Origin: CALXSC01 sp035470525
GTDB taxonomy: Bacteria; Pseudomonadota; Alphaproteobacteria; Rickettsiales; UBA1997
Length of the DNA: 30,951 nucleotides
Reading direction: 5' to 3'
NCBI GenBank assembly: GCA_035470525.1
Contig: DATIQT010000110.1
Location: 1 to 30,951, forward strand
Below, piece by piece: positions 1 through 8,295 of this stretch (within the stretch, counting starts at the first letter, position 1; the number at the start of each line of letters is the position of its first letter). The notes under the pieces are model-generated. The model searched no databases. It saw only the letters and a list, made by a program, of their open reading frames with translations, and had not been told where the DNA came from. Position numbers and translations under genes: made by a program.

Positions 1-13
1 AAAGGAAAATGTT

Positions 14-289
14 ATGTTTAAAACAGATATTATAAATGCAATAGCTTCAAAGACTGGCAATACAAAAACTAGTGTTGAAGATATGTTAGATAGTTTTGTT
101 TCAACAGTTATTGAAACAGTAAAGAAAGGACAAGATGTAAACTTAATTGGCTTTGGAAGTTTTAAAGTTGTTAAAACTAAGGCAAGAACTGGTAGAAACC
201 CAAGAACTGGTAAAGAAATCAAAATAGCAGCAGGAAAAAAAGTTAAATTCTCTGTTGGTCAAACTTTGAAAAATGCAGTTAAGAAATAG
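14..289 (+). CDS. HU/IHF family histone-like DNA-binding protein
   Basis: A 91-aa protein, the usual HU length. It has the family's central GFGSF (about residues 46-50) followed by the DNA-binding arm signature RTGRNPRTGKEI and an alpha-helical N-terminal half. HU proteins act as dimers that bend and compact DNA in the nucleoid; some temperate phages carry their own copy. The start has an AAAGGA ribosome site a few bases upstream. A strong terminator follows, so it is transcribed separately from the phage tail genes. Whether this is the host HU or belongs to the phage region cannot be told, because the window opens 13 bases before the gene. HU versus IHF subunit is not separable by eye. Confidence 0.93.
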   Translation: MFKTDIINAIASKTGNTKTSVEDMLDSFVSTVIETVKKGQDVNLIGFGSFKVVKTKARTGRNPRTGKEIKIAAGKKVKFSVGQTLKNAVKK

Positions 290-355
290 TTAATTTAAAA
301 TTAATGAAATTAACTAAAAGTTAATTAATAAAAAGTTAATTAATAAGTTATAAAT

Positions 356-390
356 AAAAGACTATCATGTAAAAATGATAGTCTTTTATT
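356..390 (+). terminator. Intrinsic terminator after the HU gene
   Basis: A perfect 12-bp stem (356-367 with 376-387) encloses an 8-base loop, with T-rich sequence following. It separates the HU gene from the tail module that starts at 423. The A-rich left flank means it could also work on the minus strand. Confidence 0.8.
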
Positions 391-422
391 TAATCATAAT
401 GATTTTAATTAAATAACATAAT

Positions 423-1661
423 ATGTACAAAACCATCTCCAAAACTACCTCTTGGGAAGAAATCTCCAGAGCAGAATACGGAACAACAAGTAGAGCTAAT
501 GATTTAAAAAAGTTAAATAATGATTACGATGGAAATGTTGTAGTTTATAAAAAAGACAAAACATCAACTAATCAAGCAAGCGATGACTTATATCTTGAAA
601 TCAACAACTTAAAAATAGAAAGTTTTATTCAGATTAATTTGATTGATTCTATAACAGATATCAAATCCGCTATATTATACTTACATAGAATTGATGATAT
701 AAAGATATTTGATAACTGCATCATAATTTTAAATAGTAGTAAGAACAATAAAAGTAATAACAACAAAAGTAATAATAACACAAACAACATCTTCCTCAAA
801 GGTTATATTAAAAACATAACCCCTGTACTAAATGCAGAAAAGCTTTATTACATGGTCCAGATAAAATCATATGCTGGAATTCTAATAGATAGTGTAGTGC
901 CTTTTGAACTTGAATTTATAAACTCAAACTTAAAAGAAATAGTTAATCAAATATGTTCTTGTTATAACATTAATGTAGAATTTAGTAGCAATTCAAATGA
1001 TACTTCTATTATTGAATACACAATAAATAATGAAATAAACAATTCAGCTACAGCAAGAATCAATGAATCCTGCTGGAGTTTTATAACAAGGTTGTGTAAT
1101 TCAAGGGGATTGCTTGTCAGAGATTTAGGGAATGGATCAATAAGTATAGGAACAATTGGAAATAACACCACAAATACAAACAATAAAACAAACAACAATA
1201 AAACAACTCAATCAAAATATTCTTTCATACTCGGAGACAGCACCATCTCAAATTGGCTTCCTCTTTATAATTATGATAACCTAGCGAGATATTATGAAGT
1301 TTATTCACAATTCAATACAAACTCAAAAGAGCTTATAGTATTTGAACCAATTAAACTACCAATAACAAAGAGAATTATAAATAATGAAATCAATGAAGGT
1401 ATATTAAGTAATTATGCTAATTGGTTAATATGCAGAGAAATTGGAAAAGCAATAAAAGTTCAATTAGAAATAAACGGAAACCTATCAGAAATTAACACAG
1501 GCGACTATGTTAACATTCAAAACAACAAAATAGGCTTTAAAACCGAAACCCAAATGCTTATTGAAAATAAAATAATAAACTATCCAAATAAAACAATTCT
1601 GACTTTAACATTACCTTGTGCTTATAATGGAATACTACCAAATGAACTACTGTTCATTTGA
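423..1661 (+). CDS. Mu gp44-like baseplate hub / tail protein (gpP, late control D type)
   Basis: A 412-aa protein, first in a run that follows phage Mu order. The N-terminus (about residues 8-30, SWEEISRAEYGTTSRANDLK) looks like the short LysM/tail-X-like region seen in baseplate hubs. The middle part, with a motif of the type LKEIVNQICSCYNINVEF, resembles the gp44/gpD beta-rich hub fold that sits over the tail tube and holds the spike. Two Asn-rich stretches (about residues 100-122 and 243-262) interrupt the fold and look like AAT/AAC repeat expansions. The start has no clear Shine-Dalgarno sequence. Function is assigned from position (directly before the spike gene) plus weak motif resemblance, so the family is likely but not certain. 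Confidence 0.72.
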   Translation: MYKTISKTTSWEEISRAEYGTTSRANDLKKLNNDYDGNVVVYKKDKTSTNQASDDLYLEINNLKIESFIQINLIDSITDIKSAILYLHRIDDIKIFDNCIIILNSSKNNKSNNNKSNNNTNNIFLKGYIKNITPVLNAEKLYYMVQIKSYAGILIDSVVPFELEFINSNLKEIVNQICSCYNINVEFSSNSNDTSIIEYTINNEINNSATARINESCWSFITRLCNSRGLLVRDLGNGSISIGTIGNNTTNTNNKTNNNKTTQSKYSFILGDSTISNWLPLYNYDNLARYYEVYSQFNTNSKELIVFEPIKLPITKRIINNEINEGILSNYANWLICREIGKAIKVQLEINGNLSEINTGDYVNIQNNKIGFKTETQMLIENKIINYPNKTILTLTLPCAYNGILPNELLFI

Positions 1662-1753
1662 ATTGAAAATTGATAATTGAGAATTGAAAATGAAAATTTC
1701 AAAGTAAAGAAATAAACACAAAACAATCAAAAAATCAAACAACAAAAACCCAT

Positions 1754-2257
1754 ATGTTTAAACTCACAATCCTAGACACATTTATAAAAAACACTTTCAG
1801 AGTTATAAAGGGAGAAACCTATAAAGACTCAATCCATCATGCAAAGCAATATAGCTCTGGTGGAGATGATTATAACCCACCAGTAAATACAGAGACCATA
1901 GCCTCAGCAATAAATAACAATGAAACAGAAACTGTAGTTCTATTATACAATGATGGAACAAGTAGAATTGCAAGTTCTGGAGAAAAGAGAATTTATTCCA
2001 CAAATGAAGCTGGATCGGAAATCAAAGCAAGTATTCATTTAAAAAATGATGGAAGCATTGAAATAAATTCAACAAACACAATAACAGTAAATGCAACAAA
2101 CATAAATGCTACAGCGGAAAACATAACATTAAATGGAAATTGTAATCTTGGATCAGACAGCGGAAAAGCGGTATTATTGGAAACATCAGTTATAAAAGAT
2201 AGTTTGGGTGTTCCATGCACAATAACAGGTCCAGCAACAAAAGTAAAAGCAATATAA
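1754..2257 (+). CDS. Mu gp45-like baseplate spike (gpV family)
   Basis: A 167-aa protein between the hub-like and gp46-like genes, where Mu encodes its membrane-piercing spike gp45. The N-terminal half is a probable OB-fold platform. The C-terminal half (about residues 92-140) has alternating beta residues with repeated Asn/Thr (SIEINSTNTITVNATNINAT), typical of the trimeric beta-helix that forms the spike shaft. Usual spike proteins are about 180-210 aa, so this is slightly short. The 92-base gap before it holds only low-complexity AT-rich repeats, and the start lacks a clear ribosome site. Synteny gives most of the confidence. Confidence 0.78.
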   Translation: MFKLTILDTFIKNTFRVIKGETYKDSIHHAKQYSSGGDDYNPPVNTETIASAINNNETETVVLLYNDGTSRIASSGEKRIYSTNEAGSEIKASIHLKNDGSIEINSTNTITVNATNINATAENITLNGNCNLGSDSGKAVLLETSVIKDSLGVPCTITGPATKVKAI

Positions 2258-2295
2258 AAACTAAAAAACAAAACAAGATAAAAAGAGAAATAATC

Positions 2296-2739
2296 ATGGA
2301 CTTTAAATTATACGAACAAGGCGATGGTGGTGAACTCAACATTATAGGCGGAGACATTGAATCCGACAAAACCCTTTCAAATGCAATTTATTTAAGCTTA
2401 TTTAATACTAGTACTTGGTATGATATTTTTGAAGACTCTAATAATAGTGATAACAACAGCACTAATGAAGATGACAATAACCTAGAAATTCGTTTAAAAG
2501 AACTAATCACATCAACAAAAAATATAAAAAAGTTAGAGACTTTAATAAATGAGAAACTCAACTGGTTGCTAGAAGAGAATATAGTTGATTCAATAGAAAC
2601 AACAATAACACCAACATTTGAAAGTATTAAAATATACATAACAATTCAAGAACCAAGCAATGTAAGTAAGAAATACCTTATAATTTGGAATAATCAAAAA
2701 GTTATTTTAACAGAAAACTATTCAAGTGGATTGAACTAA
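2296..2739 (+). CDS. Mu gp46-like baseplate protein (phage GP46 family)
   Basis: About 147 aa from the ATG at 2296. I chose this over the upstream ATG at 2215 because the longer form would overlap the spike gene by 43 bases and add a low-complexity N-terminus. The GP46 family opening is visible: a short beta strand, then GDIESDKTLSNAIYLSLFN, matching the family pattern of a GD-x-x-xD-x-x-L-x-x-AI-x-x-SLF sequence. GP46 is a small baseplate component related in role to T4 gp25. An acidic Asn/Ser/Asp stretch (about residues 45-65) replaces the usual short loop and looks like a repeat expansion. The next gene is the baseplate J-like gp47, as in Mu. Confidence 0.82.
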   Translation: MDFKLYEQGDGGELNIIGGDIESDKTLSNAIYLSLFNTSTWYDIFEDSNNSDNNSTNEDDNNLEIRLKELITSTKNIKKLETLINEKLNWLLEENIVDSIETTITPTFESIKIYITIQEPSNVSKKYLIIWNNQKVILTENYSSGLN

Positions 2740-2864
2740 TATTCAAAATAATTGAATTTCATAAACTTCAAAACCGTTGAATATTTATTCAATAGAATTG
2801 AATAATAGAAAAGACCAAAGAATTAAACCAATAAATAGTAAAAGAATTATTTAAATTATAAAAT

Positions 2865-4082
2865 ATGACCACCTTCACCAAACCCACAATCAAAGAAATC
2901 TATAACACAATAATAAGTGATTATACCACCAGAACTGGACAAGAAGTCCCTGTGCTTAAACGAGCATTAATAAAGTGCTTTGCATATGCAATAGCTGGTG
3001 TAGTCTACTTTATATGGAACTTTGCAGAATGGCAGTATTTACAAATCTTTCTTGAAACCTGTGAATTTGAAGCACTCAAAAGATGGGGAAATCTTGTAGA
3101 TATAACATATAAGAGCGGAGTGAAGAGTATACTAAGTATTACACTTTTAAATGTCTCAAAAAGTGAAATCTCCGCGGGTACAATTTGGAAAAGTCTTGAT
3201 AATGGATTGATATATAAATCTATATCTACAACAACAGTTAATTCAACAACAGTTGTTCTTAATGTTGAATGTTCCCAAAGTGGATCAACTGGAAACTTAT
3301 CAAATGACTCAATATTAAATATAACCAACCCAATAGCTGGTCTTCCAGAAATCGCTACTGTTTCAAAAACAATAACTACTGGAACGAATGATGAAGAAGT
3401 AGAAACATATAGAACTAGAGTAATTAATAGATACAAGAGAAAGCCTCAAGGTGGCTCTGCTGTAGATTATTATGATTGGTCTACCGAAGTAAGCGGTATT
3501 GTTGATTGCTTTCCATATGTTCTACAAAATGGAATAATAACACTTTATCTTGTAGCAAGTGGTAGTGGATTAAGTAGAACACCTACAGGTCAACTTCAAC
3601 CGAATACATTTCCTCAATGGCAGAATGGACAAATGACTGACTTAGTAGGATATGGTCAATTTCTTTCTGTTGCAAAAGCAATTAACAGTTCAGACAGCGA
3701 TACTAATACAAATGATAGAAGACCATTAAATACCCAAGTTCAATTACTTGCTCCAAACTATACAGAATATAAAGTAGAGATAGTTGATTTAGACCCAATA
3801 AGTGATTCAATCATTGCATCAATTAAAACTGCACTAATAGATGAACTTGATAATAAAAAGCCAAACTTAAAAGCATTAGGTTATACAGTAAATAATGCTA
3901 CCATAAACAGCAATCAATTAAGTTCTACAGTTCAAAATATTATTGATACAAATGATGGAAGTTTTACTTCATTCTCATTAAAAAACTCAAACAACGAAGT
4001 AATACTAACAGATGTATTAGGAATTGGATCTCTTGCTTATTTAGGAGAATTAAAAATTAATGGCTCAACAATAGACATATGA
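2865..4082 (+). CDS. Mu gp47-like baseplate wedge protein (baseplate J family)
   Basis: A 405-aa protein with clear baseplate J/gp47 features: an N-terminal helical region (TIKEIYNTIISDYTTRTGQ), a Trp/Phe-rich segment near residues 45-60, the LKRWGNLVDITYKSG region, and the central domain beginning TGTNDEEVETYRTRVINRYK with PQGGSAVDYYDW. These are the most conserved parts of the family. It forms the wedge of the contractile-tail baseplate. The stop codon overlaps the next gene's start (ATGA, 4079-4082), so the two are translationally coupled. The 125-base gap upstream holds AT-rich repeats of the type attgaat. Family assignment is strong. Confidence 0.93.
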   Translation: MTTFTKPTIKEIYNTIISDYTTRTGQEVPVLKRALIKCFAYAIAGVVYFIWNFAEWQYLQIFLETCEFEALKRWGNLVDITYKSGVKSILSITLLNVSKSEISAGTIWKSLDNGLIYKSISTTTVNSTTVVLNVECSQSGSTGNLSNDSILNITNPIAGLPEIATVSKTITTGTNDEEVETYRTRVINRYKRKPQGGSAVDYYDWSTEVSGIVDCFPYVLQNGIITLYLVASGSGLSRTPTGQLQPNTFPQWQNGQMTDLVGYGQFLSVAKAINSSDSDTNTNDRRPLNTQVQLLAPNYTEYKVEIVDLDPISDSIIASIKTALIDELDNKKPNLKALGYTVNNATINSNQLSSTVQNIIDTNDGSFTSFSLKNSNNEVILTDVLGIGSLAYLGELKINGSTIDI

Positions 4083-4780
4083 TCAGCGATATTTTATTTA
4101 CAACATTTAAAATTCTTCTTGGTAAAAGCCGAGCATTTCATTTAAATGAAACAAACATCTCAAATATATCAAAATCATTTTTAACACCATTTGAAGATTT
4201 AATCAGAATATTTCGTAAACTTGCATTTACTCCGTTTGTTTCACAAAATAATTACTCAACAGAAAACGAACAGAAACAAGATATAATAAACTTTGAAACT
4301 CAATTTGATGTGAATCCAACATCAAGTGCAACGATAAGTGAGAGAGCTAAAAACATTGAAGTACAATTCGGTCTTGTTGGAGGTCAGAGCTGGAATTACA
4401 TAGAGAATAGTATTCAAAATATTGGAATTAAGGTAAGGATTGTTGAGAATATACCAATAAAAGATTTAATAAGCACAAACTTAATTCAGTATGGGAATAA
4501 TCAATATAGTGGCCAATATGCCATGTATGGTAAAAGTGGTTATTTAATGCTTGGAAATGGATCGCTTCAATTTAGAAACAAAGATATAAGTGAAACTGAT
4601 TCAGAAATAGTAATTCAAGACCCAATTACAATAAGCGGTAATACACATTTATTTTTAATTGAAAGTTCTGAATCTGGACCAATCAAAATGACCTCAAGTC
4701 AATTAAGCATATTGATAGAATTATTATTGAGAATTAAACCATTAGACCAAGTGGCTTTGATTAATGTAGTTCTTATCTAA
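4079..4780 (+). CDS. Mu gp48-like tail protein (DUF2313/YmfQ type)
   Basis: A 233-aa protein coupled to gp47 by a 4-base ATGA overlap. The N-terminus with a LLGKSRAF segment matches the family's 'leaves the Pro-Gly-x-Ala-Trp' opening region in position only. The middle has the pattern FDVNPTSSATISERAKNIEV, like the family's dP-x-T-x-x-x-L-x-x-R block. In Mu the gp48 gene sits between gp47 and the tail fibre and helps join fibres to the baseplate; the order here is the same. The rest is beta-rich and not recognised. Function rests mainly on synteny. Confidence 0.75.
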   Translation: MISDILFTTFKILLGKSRAFHLNETNISNISKSFLTPFEDLIRIFRKLAFTPFVSQNNYSTENEQKQDIINFETQFDVNPTSSATISERAKNIEVQFGLVGGQSWNYIENSIQNIGIKVRIVENIPIKDLISTNLIQYGNNQYSGQYAMYGKSGYLMLGNGSLQFRNKDISETDSEIVIQDPITISGNTHLFLIESSESGPIKMTSSQLSILIELLLRIKPLDQVALINVVLI

Positions 4781-4878
4781 ACGATTAAATTAATGTACTT
4801 CTTATATAAGTAATTATTTTTTTTATTTTAATTTTCTAACTTTTAACTTCTAACTTTTAATTTCTAAAAAGGATTCAT

Positions 4879-6249
4879 ATGAAAAACATGTCAGACTATG
4901 TCAACACCAACCCTGCCACTACAGACACTCCAAATGGTACATTCAAGAACGAAACCCAACCTAATGCTGGAGATGGAACTGATATAAAAGCAGAGCATAT
5001 GCAAGACTTATTCTATGCTTTATTTCAGGTACTTCAGCTTGCAGGTGAAGTACCTAATGGCGAACTAGAAAATGGAAATGCAAGTAAACAATTTATAAGA
5101 TGTCTAGCACATATAGGATGGTTTAAATATGACAGCACTATAACTTATAAAAAGAATGCTATTATTATAAATACAGTAAATAACATTACAAAGTTATATA
5201 GATCACAAATTGATAATAATACAAATGCTTTAAGTGAAACATCTTCATGGATTAACATCCTATCAGTTAATGCCGATAATACTATTACTTTAAATTCAAC
5301 AAGTACTGATAACAATGGAGTATTTATTGGAGCATTTATGTATGGAATCAGAAATGATACTCCAGAGGGTTGGTTAAGATGTGACGGAAGTGAATATTCA
5401 GCAAGTATATTCTCTGGATTTGTAAATAACCATATTCTAACAGGTAAAATCCCATATAAGACATTAACAGAATGGCAAACAGAATATAACAACAATAATG
5501 GAAACTGTGGATATTTTGGATATGATGCAACAAATAACATTTTAAAAGTACCATGTATAAAAGATAATACTTTTATATCTCAAGCTTTAAACTCTGGAAA
5601 TATTGGTTCATTTATTAAAGCAGGATTACCCAACATTACAGGTTCAATTCAAAATATTGGAGTAGCTAGTCCTATAGTAACTGGTGCAGTAAGCTATACA
5701 AATATTGGAAGTTCTACAAGTATTGCAGGAACTGGGCATATTAATGCAAATGTATCAATAGATGCTTCAAAATCAAGTTCAATATATGGTAATTCAGACA
5801 CAGTAACACCACTTAATATAATGTATCCATTATTTATATGTGTAAGTAATACACCAGTGTCTACAACAGAGGCTGAATATAATGAATTTATTAATGCACT
5901 AAACAATAAAGTTAATATAAATGGTTCAGGTGCGGTATTTGATACTTTACCAAGCACAGCAAAAAGAAATATTCTAGATCTTTTAAAAATTGATTGGTCA
6001 GCTGGAGTATCAATTAGCATAAGTGCAGATTATACAGCACCTTGTGATGGAATAGTAAGAATATGTACATTTTTAAACCCAAGCACTATCTCATTAAAAA
6101 TTGATGGAATTTTGCTCTTTCATAAATATTGTTCCATCGTGGAAGACATGGTCTTTTCAGCAAGGATAAGTAAGGGAGAAGTTGCTTATTGTTATGGAGA
6201 TGGCAACTCACCTACAGCAACCTTTTATCCAACAATTGATGCTATATGA
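4879..6249 (+). CDS. Phage tail fibre protein with tail-collar domain
   Basis: A 456-aa protein with a good ribosome site (AAGGA, 7 bases upstream). A second in-frame ATG lies 9 bases further on. The N-terminal about 85 residues (ending in the FIRCL segment) resemble baseplate-attachment regions of short tail fibres. The collar motif TPEGWLRCDG is at about residues 163-172, followed by a region with a divergent collar core (ILKVPCIKDNTFISQAL, LPNITGSI). The last about 100 residues (from residue 350) form a separate beta-rich domain, probably the receptor-binding tip. Fibres of this kind recognise the host surface. Next to it is a likely fibre chaperone, as expected. Confidence 0.85.
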   Translation: MKNMSDYVNTNPATTDTPNGTFKNETQPNAGDGTDIKAEHMQDLFYALFQVLQLAGEVPNGELENGNASKQFIRCLAHIGWFKYDSTITYKKNAIIINTVNNITKLYRSQIDNNTNALSETSSWINILSVNADNTITLNSTSTDNNGVFIGAFMYGIRNDTPEGWLRCDGSEYSASIFSGFVNNHILTGKIPYKTLTEWQTEYNNNNGNCGYFGYDATNNILKVPCIKDNTFISQALNSGNIGSFIKAGLPNITGSIQNIGVASPIVTGAVSYTNIGSSTSIAGTGHINANVSIDASKSSSIYGNSDTVTPLNIMYPLFICVSNTPVSTTEAEYNEFINALNNKVNINGSGAVFDTLPSTAKRNILDLLKIDWSAGVSISISADYTAPCDGIVRICTFLNPSTISLKIDGILLFHKYCSIVEDMVFSARISKGEVAYCYGDGNSPTATFYPTIDAI

Positions 6250-6285
6250 TAATTTAAACCAAGATTAATAACGAATAAAATCTAT

Positions 6286-6720
6286 ATGAAAAAATATGCA
6301 AAAGTAATAAATGAAACAACAAAGCAATGCAATGTTGGATTAGGAACTAATGAAAAATATTATAAATCGTTAGATATGACCGAACAGAATGTAGAACAAG
6401 CTTATAACGGCAGTTGGTATTTAGAAGGTTATGTTCCAGAAAAACCTCAAGAACTTGCTAATCAAGAAGAAATATTAGAATTAAAACAATATCTAGCCGA
6501 AACAGATTGGTACTATGCTAGACAGCTTGAAACTGGAGAAACTATACCGAATAACATAAAGCAAAAAAGAATTGAATCAAGAAACAGAATCAATGAATTA
6601 CAAGGAACAGAGTCAATAGAAAATACAACAACAGAATCTGAAATAACTGATGAATCAGAAACTACTGATGAATCAACAGAAACAACAACTGATGAATCAA
6701 CAACAGAATCTGAAAGTTAA
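6286..6720 (+). CDS. Probable tail fibre assembly chaperone, with acidic low-complexity tail
   Basis: A 144-aa protein directly after the tail fibre gene. Residues about 64-102 (LKQYLAETDWYYARQLETG then KRIESRNRI) match the typical C-terminal block of phage fibre assembly chaperones: a helix with L-x-x-T-D-x-x-x-x-R-x-x-E-x-G and then a helix with R-x-x-x-R. The last 40 residues are almost only Thr, Glu, Ser and Asp in imperfect repeats (TTDESTTESES type), which is not part of the family. The chaperone function follows from position and the short motif. An alternative is a tail-tip structural protein. Confidence 0.65.
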   Translation: MKKYAKVINETTKQCNVGLGTNEKYYKSLDMTEQNVEQAYNGSWYLEGYVPEKPQELANQEEILELKQYLAETDWYYARQLETGETIPNNIKQKRIESRNRINELQGTESIENTTTESEITDESETTDESTETTTDESTTESES

Positions 6721-6745
6721 AAACCAACAAAAATAAAAGGTAAAT

Positions 6746-7033
6746 ATGACAGTAAAACAAAGACTAGATGGATTTGATACCAAACTAGATGATATTAAAG
6801 ACTCACTTGGAGACATTAAAATCACATTAGCAAAATACGATGTTATACTAAACGGAAGCAATAATGATGGATTAATTCAAAATTTTAAAGATTTCAAAGA
6901 AAAAGAATTCAAAGAGGTTAAAGATACAGTTGATATTCACTCAAGGAACTTCTGGGGACTTGGTATACTGAGCTGTATATTTGGTACTATAGTTGGTTTT
7001 ATAGTCAATATAATAGCAAATAGGCATTTTTAA
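6746..7033 (+). CDS. Small membrane protein, XhlA-like / lysis-cassette component
   Basis: A 95-aa protein with an N-terminal predicted coiled-coil (residues 5-65, with the heptad-like VKQRLDGFDTKLDDIKDSL) and a single C-terminal membrane segment (about residues 70-90, Gly/Ile-rich), ending in a short charged tail. This layout is that of XhlA/haemolysin-type phage proteins that sit next to holins. An AAAGGT ribosome site is present. The order fibre chaperone, this gene, holin, spanins, endolysin supports a role in lysis. It is not assigned by clear sequence motifs. Confidence 0.6.
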   Translation: MTVKQRLDGFDTKLDDIKDSLGDIKITLAKYDVILNGSNNDGLIQNFKDFKEKEFKEVKDTVDIHSRNFWGLGILSCIFGTIVGFIVNIIANRHF

Positions 7034-7098
7034 ATCACCCAAAACAATTCAAACAAGATTTCAAACAACTTTATTATTAACAAAAAAAGAGGAAAAAC

Positions 7099-7311
7099 AT
7101 GACTGAAATAATTAATTTCTTTCAAAATCATTACGATGAATTACTTGCAATACTAGGCGGTATTGTATCTATAGCAACAGTGATTGTTAAATTAACACCA
7201 ACTACAAAAGATGATGCAATACTAACTAAAATCATCAATATTTTAGAAAAGTTCAGCTTGGTAAATACCAAAGCTAATCAAGATATTATTGATAACAGTA
7301 AGTCAAAATAA
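7099..7311 (+). CDS. Putative holin (single transmembrane segment)
   Basis: A 70-aa protein with one clear hydrophobic segment (about residues 13-33, LLAILGGIVSIATVIVKL), then a polar part containing TPTTKDDAILTKIINILEKF, and a charged end. Size, topology and its place before spanins and an endolysin fit a phage holin or pinholin, which permeabilises the inner membrane to release or activate the endolysin. The ribosome site is good (AGAGGA). The sequence itself is not matched to a named holin family by eye, so the call rests on context. Confidence 0.55.
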   Translation: MTEIINFFQNHYDELLAILGGIVSIATVIVKLTPTTKDDAILTKIINILEKFSLVNTKANQDIIDNSKSK

Positions 7312-7366
7312 AAAGATTAAAATCAAATAAATTAAAAAAGAACAAAAACAAAAACTAAAAAAACTA

Positions 7367-7561
7367 ATGGAAAATATTATCTACATAATTCTATTAATCT
7401 TCTCAGCTCTAAGTGCCTTCTTTGGCTTTAGAGCAGGGAAGACTAAAAAAGAAAATGAAATACTTAAAAACAATGCAAATAAACAAAAGAAATATAATCA
7501 AAAACCTACTATTAACTCTGATGATGATTTGTATGACAAATTGTCAAAAGGTAATTTCTAA
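7367..7561 (+). CDS. Putative i-spanin (Rz-like), short form
   Basis: A 64-aa protein with an N-terminal membrane anchor (about residues 4-23, hydrophobic) and then a charged, Lys/Asn-rich periplasmic part predicted to be helical at first (TKKENEILKNN). This is the topology of Rz-type inner-membrane spanins, although those are normally longer (90-170 aa). The decisive point is that a lipoprotein-like o-spanin gene overlaps it in another frame, the classic Rz/Rz1 arrangement. Ribosome site weak. Spanins link inner and outer membranes in the last step of lysis of Gram-negative hosts. Confidence 0.55.
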   Translation: MENIIYIILLIFSALSAFFGFRAGKTKKENEILKNNANKQKKYNQKPTINSDDDLYDKLSKGNF

Positions 7562-7706
7562 TTATTGTCCGCCTGTTGTTAATTATACAACAGCGGAACA
7601 ACAAGAATTAGAGAATACCTTAAAAGAAGTTAATAGACCCATAATTAATAAATTCATTATAGACTACGGTAACCTTAGACAAAACTTAAGAATATGTAAT
7701 GAATAA
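7455..7706 (+). CDS. Putative o-spanin lipoprotein (Rz1-like), overlapping the i-spanin out of frame
   Basis: Read in a different frame from the i-spanin. A GTG at 7413 is also possible; I prefer ATG 7455 (83 aa), with ATG 7473 as a third choice, since either gives a short basic n-region (NKRNIIKN), a hydrophobic core (LLLTLMMICM) and a Cys at the end of MTNC, an atypical lipobox (Asn before Cys). A second Cys is in NYCPPVV, and such a Cys-Pro-Pro pattern is typical of o-spanin starts. The rest (about 45 residues) is helical and polar. The first 107 bases are shared with the i-spanin gene. If correct, it is an outer-membrane lipoprotein that pairs with the product of the overlapping gene. Confidence 0.6.
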   Translation: MKYLKTMQINKRNIIKNLLLTLMMICMTNCQKVISNYCPPVVNYTTAEQQELENTLKEVNRPIINKFIIDYGNLRQNLRICNE

Positions 7707-7785
7707 AATTCAAACAAATAGTAAAAATGGATAAGAAAAAATAATCAATAAACAATAATTACCAATAACCAAAAGAAAAACCCTC

Positions 7786-8169
7786 ATGTTTAAATTTAGT
7801 GAAAAATCAATTCAACTATTAAACACAGTTGACAAAAGACTAGGTATCCTAGCAAATGAAGTAATTAAGATCAGTAAGATAGACTTTGCAATTACTCAAG
7901 GTTGGCGAGACCAAGAAACACAGAATAGATACTTTAAAGATGGAAAGAGTCAATGTGATGGAATTACAAAAAAGAGTAAGCACCAAGATGGAAAAGCTAT
8001 TGATATTTTATGCTACGATCCAAGCACAAATCAACCAACATATGATAAAAAGTTTTATTATTACATAGCAGGACTGTTTCAATTAAAATCTGATGAATTA
8101 AAAATTGATACAAAATGGGGTGGATGGTGGATTAGTATTGAAGATTGCTGTCATTTTGAATTGGAGTGA
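7786..8169 (+). CDS. Phage endolysin, M15-type zinc peptidase (D,D- or L,D-endopeptidase)
   Basis: A 127-aa protein with the M15 metallopeptidase signature SKHQDGKAIDI (residues 64-74), giving zinc ligands His66 and Asp73, and a third ligand in CCHFEL (His123, with Glu125 following). A QGWR element at about residues 38-41 is the family's conserved Arg block. The T5-type and VanY-like enzymes of this length cut peptidoglycan cross-linking or stem peptides. No signal peptide is seen, so export would depend on the holin. It is the last gene of the lysis cassette and is followed by a strong terminator. Confidence 0.88.
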   Translation: MFKFSEKSIQLLNTVDKRLGILANEVIKISKIDFAITQGWRDQETQNRYFKDGKSQCDGITKKSKHQDGKAIDILCYDPSTNQPTYDKKFYYYIAGLFQLKSDELKIDTKWGGWWISIEDCCHFELE

Positions 8170-8220
8170 CTTCGGAAAAAGTAAGAGCAAAAAAGAAAAG
8201 TAGTAAATTAAGAACAAATA

Positions 8221-8262
8221 AAAGCGACCTGTTAGATAAACTCTAACAGGTCGCTTTTTTTG
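8221..8262 (+). terminator. Strong terminator closing the phage tail/lysis module
   Basis: A 16-bp perfect stem (8221-8236 with 8242-8257), 5-base loop and a T run make one of the strongest hairpins in the window. It lies between the endolysin gene and the convergent minus-strand 60-aa gene, with the left flank also A-rich, so it may stop transcription from both sides. Confidence 0.93.
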
Positions 8263-8295
8263 TATCTTTTTCATTCTTTCTTTTTAAATTTCTAT

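Noticed and set aside
4879..8169. An invertible tail-fibre segment driven by the serine recombinase (as with Mu Gin)
   Set aside because: I found no inverted crossover sites around the fibre gene and no second set of fibre ends; the recombinase is of the large integrase-like type.
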